A stretch of DNA of 64,000 nucleotides, taken from contig WPIO01000014.1 of assembly GCA_009760855.2 (NCBI GenBank), forward strand, positions 312,001-376,000, given 5' to 3'. The position numbers and the translations under genes are program-made. Below, piece after piece: positions 58,801-64,000 of this stretch. Each line of letters opens with the position of its first letter. Positions within the stretch are counted from its first letter, which is position 1. A model generated the notes under the pieces. The model saw only the letters and a program-made list of their open reading frames with translations. It was not told the origin of the DNA and did no database searches. The stretch comes from Cristatella mucedo. Its lineage: Eukaryota; Bryozoa; Phylactolaemata; Cristatellidae.

Positions 58801-60776
58801 TAACTCAAAATTATAAGTGGTTTTTGGTGCTGATGCAACAAAGGTTAAGTTGGAAGCATTGTGTGTCAGGAGAACGGTTAAGGAAGTCAGCAGTATGTAA
58901 GTAACATGGCGGGACGACTAGAAAGGATGTGGCAGAGTTGGCAGCAGGATAGAAGGATACATAAAAACATGCTGGACAAGCAATGCATCAAAAAGAAATT
59001 AGGCATAGGAGTAAGCCACTTGATTTTTGACCAAAGAGAGGAACTGGCTCATGCTCGTGTTTGTGTAACTAATGAAGTTCACTGTGTAACTGACTTAGCC
59101 GTGTGATACCAAATGATCGACTGAAAGTTGATACTTGAGCATTGCAAGTCCATCGCAATTTTTTCCCCACAGATTCGATCAGCAATGAACGATCCTCATT
59201 TTGAATATAACCTACCGACGTTGGGTGCAGTGACGGTCTTATTATCAACCAGAGAGCCACAGTAGAGGGCCACTTCTTCAGCTGACTGAAGCATAAGACC
59301 TCCATACTGGGGTGCCTGCAAATCAAAAGTAGTATCTAAGCTCATGCTACTGCAGCATCTGCTAGCCTAGAAAAGTCAGCAGCTGTGCTCGATCACTGAT
59401 TATTGGCAAAAATATAGATGCAGCATCCACACGAGAAAGCATAATCAGGAAACAACAAGGTGAAGGTGACTATATGATTCTTGCAAAATATGGTGTATGC
59501 AATATTGAAAGCTGGATCGGGAAGCAGTGAGTGTGTGTGTTCGGGGCAGCTGCAGGTTTTTCTTACCAATTATCTGGCATTGGCATTGACAATGCATTCG
59601 TCTATAATCAGGAAGAGCACGAGCAACTACCAGCCAAATGTTTTGGGTAGGAGAAGGCCTGGCTTTTTTTGCAACATCATTGAATAACAGAACAAATTGA
59701 ATGCTGGAGTGGTCTCCTGATTACTACTAGAGTATAGTGTGATCTGTCGACGTCTTAGCCTTGGAAGGTATAAGAGTGTGGCTAAGCTGGTCGCTGTGGC
59801 ATTGCCTGCATGTGATGCTATATTTAATGAAGTTGTACCTTAAAAATGGACTGCACTGGCAGCTCCTTTTTTCACCATTGCCAAGTAAAATAGGAGGTTT
59901 CAAGGGCTTGTTGCTCTCAGCCTAATCCAGAGTTAGGTTGGCAAAAGCCAAGACAACTCGGGCATTTTGAAAGCCACAGTGGTGTTCATGCCCTAAGAAA
60001 GGCCATTCTGTTAGAATAACTCAACTGAGTAAACCTAGACCGGAGATTTGCATTGCCCAGTTTTGAGGAGAATTTGGTTAGTTACCACTGTTATTAGGCT
60101 CCCATCAATGACTATAGAAGATAGCCTGTCAAATGCTCGCTGGGGGATTCTGGTCTTGGCCTTCCATTACCGGTTGCCGATCGGTCTCGGCCATCTAAGA
60201 TCTAGCTAATCACTGACTTTTTTTACATTTAATGGCATACAAGATTTTGTACAGCGTCTGCAAAGTGCCTACAAAGACATTCAGTTCTCCAAATGTGCTT
60301 TAAAAATGTATTATTATTAATATCTTTATAAAACACTGCACAAATTAAACTGCAGTCATTAGCACGTAGCTGCCAAACTGTCATTAAAGAGAAGCTTCTG
60401 TCGTGCTGGCTTCAGTAAAGCAACTGCCAGCTCTGCCGGTGTGAGCGATAGAAGCTGTTCAGTCAGTGAGGCTACTGCTTTCTTCTCCACTTCTATCATC
60501 GGCTGTGCAGGAAGTAAAGGCTGCTTTGGATCCTACCTTCTTCCATAGTGGTGCCATGTCCGTTGATGTGAAAGCAGCCAGTGTGGCAGCAAAGCCGTCG
60601 AGGAAGCTGCTTGCCTCACTGGCATTGCCAAGCACCAGCTTTGAATTGAGCCTGCTTACGAAGTCGGCCAACTTTTTACCGGACATGTCGCTTGCAGAAA
60701 GCTGCTTTGCGAGAAGCCCGGCTGCATTTAGCGCAGCCACTGCATCACCATAGTGAACCGTTAGTGGCAGTCCAAA
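38463..60776 (-). CDS. Adhesion G-protein-coupled receptor (class B2), 13 exons, 5' end not in window
   Basis: Adhesion GPCRs are surface receptors whose GAIN domain cleaves itself at the GPS and exposes a tethered agonist. Thirteen exons join in phase into 883 codons plus stop: 60776-60537, 59315-59216, 57874-57793, 57524-57360, 54139-53927, 49551-49449, 49109-48953, 43769-43703, 43499-43338, 41733-41565, 41356-41140, 41057-40694 and 39075-38463. Order is GAIN, GPS, seven transmembrane segments, long cytoplasmic tail. No signal peptide or N-terminal adhesion modules are seen, so exons are missing upstream, most likely right of 64000. Two donors were chosen by phase over nearby alternatives (57793 and 43703). 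Which ADGR subfamily it belongs to I cannot say. Introns of 4-5 kb carry many LINE and SINE insertions. Confidence 0.93.
41565..41733 (-). other. Receptor TM6 and TM7 exon
   Basis: MILMPLLGVSWLLGLLAV gives TM6 with the conserved Trp of the class B2 toggle region. FEFLFVIINSTQGLFIFLFH gives TM7, ending in CVGSSE, the family's border to the cytoplasmic tail. Confidence 0.96.
43338..43769 (-). other. Receptor TM4 and TM5 exons
   Basis: Exon 43769-43703 gives CPAVIVGTSVGIRHDGYGN (end of TM4 and second loop). The donor TT|gtaagc is required so that the next exon opens with FCWLSTDDGLIWAF, the conserved second-loop Cys-Trp motif. Exon 43499-43338 continues with TM5 (CAIILCNIVILCIVMKIVI) and the basic third loop (PNKKKKDF). 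Confidence 0.88.
43815..44715 (-). mobile_element. LINE A 3'-end copy interrupted by a SINE-2
   Basis: Plus-strand view: (aat)n tail, hairpin, 3' UTR and thumb-region remnant up to about 44277. Then a SINE-2 on the plus strand, then LINE A resumes at about 44433 (aagtcgatgcgcttctagac) and runs to 44715. The two halves are contiguous in the family consensus. Confidence 0.87.
44278..44432 (+). mobile_element. SINE-2 nested in LINE A
   Basis: B box gtgggttcgattcctgcagt, body gtggtgatagccgtaaaggc, end gaggctgtttaagcagctag. It inserted after the LINE A copy was in place. Confidence 0.88.
45838..46754 (+). mobile_element. LINE B copy, plus arm of inverted pair
   Basis: An open frame of 273 codons (45877-46698) covers the RT thumb and C-terminal region (SRLDYCNSLLAGLPKKA, RWLPVEQRIQSKVLTLTHKA). 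It ends gacggagatacattacatta at about 46754. It is 5'-truncated before the YADD box, so it has no catalytic site. It is preceded by aatgtaatataatgtaa, a LINE B-type tail in the opposite sense. Confidence 0.92.
46755..48345 (-). mobile_element. LINE B copy, minus arm of inverted pair, with a nested insert
   Basis: The minus-strand frame 48381-47002 (459 codons) contains LSTAFDTIDHDVLLERLRTT, then an unrelated insert (47927-48183), then HGIGYHFYADDTQLYLSF with intact YADD and the complete C-terminal region. The 5' part of the RT (fingers) is missing, so it is 5'-truncated. The frame through the insert is open by chance. Confidence 0.92.
47927..48183 (+). mobile_element. Candidate solo LTR or LTR-like insert in LINE B
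   Basis: About 257 bp with no match to LINE B, splitting the frame between DRIQSMS and GLTHEKGHLW, which are adjacent in the copy at 31.7 kb. It begins tgtgg and ends ccaca (5-bp inverted termini) and has an aataaa signal near 48101, then two direct copies of gcgttcttcgtgcaag. This layout fits a short solo LTR. I see no clear target-site duplication, so the class remains unproven. Confidence 0.5.
48953..49551 (-). other. Receptor TM2 and TM3 exons
   Basis: Exon 49551-49449: DKKIIHMNLVVSLGVAQV (TM2). Exon 49109-48953: HFFYMTAFFWMLCEGLHLYL (TM3), a strong class B2 signature, then a loop and the beginning of TM4 (IIYYLIGY). The AG|ATC acceptor and G|gtaagt donor are standard. Confidence 0.93.
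50500..50935 (-). mobile_element. LINE B 3'-end copy
   Basis: Plus-strand view starts aatgtaatgtatctccgtct and runs into coding remnant DNKLPVPFLRLNTVGDRSFS on the minus strand, 5'-truncated near LLHQF. Confidence 0.9.
51704..51754. repeat. (TA)n microsatellite
   Basis: About 25 TA units with a single G. Confidence 0.95.
52468..53665 (+). mobile_element. LINE A copy, 5'-truncated
   Basis: From VHTLPLADVISKHNIGFHF and YADDTQLYLCFDPSQPSS through [20 protein letters not shown], with a small duplication around 52880-52940 (cattcgggcttg-type text occurs twice), to the 3' UTR and the terminal hairpin (agcgcctagagagagattaa ... ggcgct), then (att)n. Frame broken at 52785 and later. Confidence 0.92.
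53666..53802 (+). mobile_element. Second LINE A terminus directly after the first
   Basis: Repeats the last 110 bp of the family: caccattaaatggtgcttcc, then gcaaatgtaaagcgcctaga and the hairpin, then another (att)n. It is either a short 3' fragment inserted in the tail or a duplication of the terminus. Confidence 0.85.
53927..54139 (-). other. Receptor GPS motif and TM1 exon
   Basis: Reads WSTDGC, then VECHCNHLTSFAVLM: the GPS Cys pair and the His-Leu|Thr cleavage triad are intact, so autoproteolysis is expected between Leu and Thr. The following TSFAVLM is the tethered-agonist segment. TM1 follows (YISYIGCGISVACLIATFGV). Acceptor cttttag at 54140, donor AA|gtaagc at 53926. Confidence 0.95.
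55440..56050 (-). mobile_element. Diverged LINE A copy split by a microsatellite
   Basis: Plus-strand text aagcaggccctgattttgga, then ctattagattgttttcatcg and, beyond the TG tract, gtgaaagccaagattgtttt follows the reverse complement of the LINE A coding order. Identity is low. Confidence 0.65.
55738..55809. repeat. (TA)n(TG)n microsatellite
   Basis: About 8 TA then 28 TG units, inside an old LINE A copy. Confidence 0.95.
56585..56880 (+). mobile_element. Diverged LINE A 3'-end fragment
   Basis: SYAPKAFKSVSTDIQTSPT corresponds to the family's SYAPKAWNSLPTCIRTSPD. A decayed hairpin region follows near 56815 (agtgcttcaatagagattta). Confidence 0.7.
58000..59215 (-). other. Receptor intron in the GAIN region
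   Basis: Part of the 59215-57875 intron. Pyrimidine-rich at 58140-58320. 58865-58965 resembles the reverse complement of LINE B (gaacggttaaggaagtcagc and gaaaggatgtggcagagttg). Otherwise nothing recognisable. Confidence 0.5.
58865..58965 (-). mobile_element. Ancient LINE B fragment
   Basis: About 100 bp aligning by eye to the LINE B 3' region at low identity. Confidence 0.5.
60235..60320 (+). mobile_element. Remnant of a LINE A/SINE-1 type terminus
   Basis: aaagtgcctacaaagacatt, cagttctccaaatgtgcttt and then an (att)n tail follow the hairpin-plus-tail plan. Either family could be the source. Confidence 0.6.
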
Positions 60777-60994
60777 CTGCAACACACATTGGGCGCAATT
60801 GTGAAGCCTGGCTGAAGGTATGTGGCAGGTGGTTACTTGCGATCATCTCATCAAATTATAAGGCAAACTGAAGATAATTTCATTAATTTACTAGTTTCTG
60901 GAATTAAGCATGCAAATGCATTTGGGTGGCAAAACTGCTGACGATGCCAACAATATGCAGTCGGTTGCGCAAATCTTCACCACTTTCTCTTACT

Positions 60995-62405
60995 ACCACG
61001 TACTTACTTTCAGCCACATAACATCTCTAAAATTAGGGCCTGCTTAGACAGGGATACTACATACAAATTGGGCCACACATTCGTGGCATACAGACTTGTC
61101 TTCCCTAACTCACTTCTTGCTGGTCTAATGGCCTGTGCAATCAGGCTGTTACAGTTGGCACAGAACTCTACAGCCAGTATCATCTGTCGTGAGCATCGCA
61201 GCTGCCACATCGCCCCACTTCTCGCCGACCTGCACTGGCTCCCAATCAAGCAGCTCAACGACTTCAATGTTTAGTAGCTGATGTTTAGGTCCCTTTGCTT
61301 GTTTGTTTAGGTCTCTGGCTCCAGTCTGCCTATCAGAACTACGCCTCTACCTGGTGCTGATATTCGATCCTGGATGTCGGAAAACTTCCTGAAATTAAAT
61401 GACGATAAAACCGAACTGCTGCTCATAGGACACCCTAACCGTGTGGCTGGATTAAAAGGCTTTGCTGTTCTAATAGGTGATGCTATTGTGCGACCTTCAA
61501 CGCGTGCTCGTAATCTAGGTGTCGTGTTCGACAGCTGCCTCAATTTCAAAAGCTTCATTCAGAAGACTGCCTCTACAGCTAGCCATCACATCTTATCCCT
61601 ATCCAAGATTAGAAGCTGTCTCTCACGGTGGCTTGTAAGACATTTAACTAGCTCTTTAGTTCTGTCTCGGCTTGATTATTGTAATTCTCTTTTGGCTGGG
61701 CTGCCAAAGAAAGCTACTATGCCACTACAGCTGACAATGAATATGGCTGCAAGACTGGTCTTCAAGTCCCAGCGGTTTGAGCACGTGTCACCTCTGCTGA
61801 AAGAGCTACGATGGTTGCCGGTTTAGCAAAGGATACAGGGCAAAGTTCTTACGCTGACCCACAAGGCCCTCCACGGCTTGGCTCCCTCGTACCTAGCTGG
61901 ACTGCTGCATCAGTTTCAGCCTGTTCGCGCCCTCAGGTCCTGTGTGGACAATAAATTAGCTGTCCCATTCCTCTGCTTAAAGACAGTTGGCGACAGAAGC
62001 TTTAGCTCTGCAGGTCCTAGACTGTGGAACTCGCTTCCACAATTCTTACGCAACGACATCTACTCTCCAACTGCCGACTATGGCACATCTTTTTCAGCGG
62101 TCCTGAACTGCTACTTCTATGCTACTCGCTACCTCAACTGCTCTCCTGACTCTGCTATGCTTTCCACTTTCTCTTTGTTGTGTGAGACGAAGTCTGTTGG
62201 GTACCGAATGCACACCGAAAGCCGCTTAGGCTGTGAGTGCACTATACAAAACTCTCCTGCGTCACACCCACATGGTCTTTATGACTTTGTGGAGTCACTG
62301 ACAGAGATATAAAAAAATTAGGCATCGTGGCATCTGCTCTTCAAACTCAAGCTGTTTAGCCATGGCTAATACAAATCTCTAATCCTCTGGAGACCGTGCC
62401 TTTAG
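60995..62405 (+). mobile_element. LINE A copy interrupted by a LINE B copy
   Basis: First half to about 61345: QPHNISKIRACLDRDTTYKL and [20 protein letters not shown]. Then a LINE B insertion (61346-62312). LINE A then resumes with a remnant equivalent to KHRTTRF ... NLKSFGDRAF. The halves are contiguous in the family, so this is one nested structure. Confidence 0.82.
61346..62312 (+). mobile_element. LINE B copy nested in LINE A
   Basis: Open frame 61374-61826 (WMSENFLKLNDDKTELLLIG ... KELRWLPV), stop at 61827, then 61878-62312 to the end of the C-terminal domain. It ends gagatataaaaaaatta where other copies have gagatacattacatt. 5'-truncated after the YADD box. Confidence 0.92.
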
Positions 62406-63292
62406 CACGTAAACTCTCAAAATTAGCTCTGCCAGCATATCTCCTGCTAAATCAACTCGAAATCTAGATGTCATATTCCAAAGCGACCTCTCGTTAGACG
62501 ACCACATCAGCTCCACAGTCAAATCAGCCTACTTTCAGCTTCATGATATTGCTAAAATTCGGGATTGTTAAGATAAAGATACCACGTCCAAGTTGGTCCA
62601 TGCATTCGTGACATCTCGTCTCGACTTCTGCAACTCACTGCTTACTGGCCTACCAGCACGTGCAATCAGGCGATTGCAGTTGTTGCAAAACTCCGCAGCT
62701 AGACGTGTCTGTCGTGAGCTTCGAAGTTGCCACATTACACCACTTCTCGCCGACCTGCACTGGCTACCAGACAAGCAACGGATTGACTTCAAGGTTTTGT
62801 CGTTCACTTTTAGGTCCCTTCATTTTTTGGCTCCAGGCTATCTCTCAGATATACTCCAGCACCAGGCCAAGCATCGTACCACCCGCTTTTCGTAATCCAA
62901 CAGTCTACAAATACCTCGTACAAACCTCAAATCCTTTGGAGACTGTGCATTTAGTTCGTATGCTCCCAAAACCTGGAACTCCCTCCCGACCTGCGTCAGA
63001 ACATCCCCTGACCTGGCCACATTTAAAATGAATTTAAAAACACCAATTTAGGAGAGCATTTAGTGGGTCCCTGTGATTCGTCCTTGATGTGCTTATGCGT
63101 GCTGACACTGTGCATGCTGCCACTAACCACATTTGCATGGTGACCCTATGCATGTCACCCCTAACCATGTTATTCATTTTGTTCGTTTATCAAGCATGAT
63201 ATTACTCACCATTAAATCGTGTTTCCCTTTGCAGCAAATGTAAAGCGCCTAGAAAGAGATTGAGTTCTCTGAGGGCGCTTTATCAAGCCCTT
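62406..63292 (+). mobile_element. LINE A copy, 5'-truncated
   Basis: Starts at SISPAKSTRNLDVIFQSDLS, passes [20 protein letters not shown] and [20 protein letters not shown], and ends with 3' UTR and terminal hairpin agcgcctagaaagagattga near 63245. One stop near 62570 and a frame break near 62895. Confidence 0.9.
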
Positions 63293-63482
63293 TAAAGAGA
63301 AGCTAAACTTCACAAGTTAACCTAAACTATTATTGGATCCAAGTGAGTCGTTTTTTGTGTGCTTATGCCAGCTGACACAGTGCATGTGCAAGTAACTGCT
63401 AACCATATTTTAAGTGTTGACAATGCGCATGTCACCTCTAACCATATTATGCTTATTCACATTGTGCATGTTACCACTAGCT
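63293..63482 (+). mobile_element. LINE A 3' UTR-like sequence with extra subrepeats
   Basis: gctgacacagtgcatgtgca, gttgacaatgcgcatgtcac and attcacattgtgcatgttac are successive diverged copies of the family's 3' UTR subrepeat. Confidence 0.65.
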
Positions 63483-63560
63483 ATTTGTAATGATTGTGCA
63501 AGTGTAATGATTGCGGTGAAGGCCCTTCTACCACCATATATGAGTGATGCTGTCGAATAG
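63483..63560 (+). mobile_element. Partial SINE-2-like 3' end
   Basis: gattgcggtgaaggcccttc followed by taccaccatatatgagtgat resembles the SINE-2 body at low identity. No B box is seen. Confidence 0.4.
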
Positions 63561-63639
63561 GTGAACCTTTAATTTCAAGTAAGACGGGAAAATTGCATAA
63601 TCCATGCAACCCCGCGGCTAGAATTGGGTCATCTGCTCC

Positions 63640-64000
63640 CTCCGTCTCTCTCCCTCTGTCGGTCTGTCTGTCTGTCTCTATCTCTCTTTTTCTCTCTGTG
63701 TCTGTGTCTGTCTGTCTGTCTCTCTGTCTGTCTTAATCTTCCCCATCTCTGTCTGTCTCTCTTTCTCTCTCTTTCTCTCTCTTTCTCTCTCTGCCTGTCT
63801 CTGCCTGTCTTTGTCTGTCTCTGCCTATATCTATCTATCTGTCTCACTCCATCTCTGTCTGTCTGTCTCTGTCTGCCTGTCTGTCTGTTTCTTACTGTCT
63901 GTCTATCTTTCTATCTGTCTTTCTGTCTGCCTTTTGGTCTGTCTTTCGGTCTGTCTTTCTGTCTGTCTGTGTGTCTGTCTCCCTGTTTCTTGCTGTTTCT
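63640..64000. repeat. (TCTG)n/(TC)n pyrimidine-rich simple repeat
   Basis: Irregular mix of tctg, tctc and tttc units over 360 bp, running off the right edge. One strand is almost purely pyrimidine apart from G. Confidence 0.93.

Larger units (their letters stand above)
57360..60776 (-). other. Receptor GAIN domain exons
   Basis: Exon 60776-60537 has a helical, Ala/Ser-rich sequence (VAALNAAGLLAKQLSASDMS), fitting GAIN subdomain A. Exon 59315-59216 has APQYGGLMLQSAEEVALYCG. Exon 57874-57793 has SLTIPAEVFAAAG, a typical start of subdomain B. Exon 57524-57360 has QVVVRMAYN, two or more N-glycosylation sequons, and SATCVFWNVT with the first GPS Cys and Trp. The junction 59216/57874 gives Val (G|TG). 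The junction 57793/57524 gives Ser (AG|T). Confidence 0.85.
60777..64000 (-). other. Right-edge stretch upstream of the first recognised receptor exon
   Basis: Presumed receptor intron. Almost all of 60995-63480 is LINE sequence and 63640-64000 is a simple repeat. No further receptor exon was recognised. 60777-60990 shows nothing. Confidence 0.55.

Overview
The window is nuclear DNA from an animal, most likely a marine invertebrate with a repeat-rich genome; the sequence alone does not fix the species. The evidence is four spliced protein-coding genes with clean GT-AG introns and clear metazoan families, embedded among L2/CR1-group LINEs, tRNA-derived SINEs, Tc1/mariner remnants and long microsatellites. 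There is no operon, phage or CRISPR structure. Most open frames in the window are remnants of reverse transcriptase or artefacts of simple repeats.

Genes from left to right: (1) SPOP, minus strand, 6628 down to 1310 and presumably past the left edge. Seven exons encode the MATH domain and most of the BTB domain of the CUL3 substrate adaptor. (2) TMEM208, plus strand, 17796-22466, complete in five exons; it is an ER membrane protein of the SND targeting pathway. (3) EFCAB10, plus strand, 23762-27978, three exons; it has an RIIa-type dimerization segment and an EF-hand-like region. (4) An adhesion G-protein-coupled receptor, minus strand, 60776 down to 38463. Thirteen exons were reconstructed by splice phase and give 883 codons: GAIN domain, GPS autoproteolysis site, seven transmembrane segments and a long Ser-rich tail. 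Its 5' end lies beyond the right edge or was not recognised.

Repeats dominate the rest. LINE family A ends in a stem-loop plus (ATT)n, and SINE-1 carries a matching 3' end, so they look like a LINE/SINE pair. LINE family B ends in an (ACATT)n-like tail and is present in at least nine pieces. Two of these form a large inverted repeat inside the intron that separates TM3 from TM4 of the receptor. A second tRNA-derived family, SINE-2, has at least five copies. Two decayed Tc1 transposases lie in introns of SPOP and TMEM208. Nested insertions allow a partial relative chronology.

Other landmarks are a 17-bp minisatellite with two variant blocks (33575-34189), a 96-bp tandem duplication (181-372), several compound microsatellites, and a candidate solo LTR inside a LINE B copy. 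I did not find a convincing new biological system. The most informative unusual structures are the LINE/SINE shared 3' stem-loop, the inverted LINE B pair with a locally homogenised tract, and the block-structured minisatellite.
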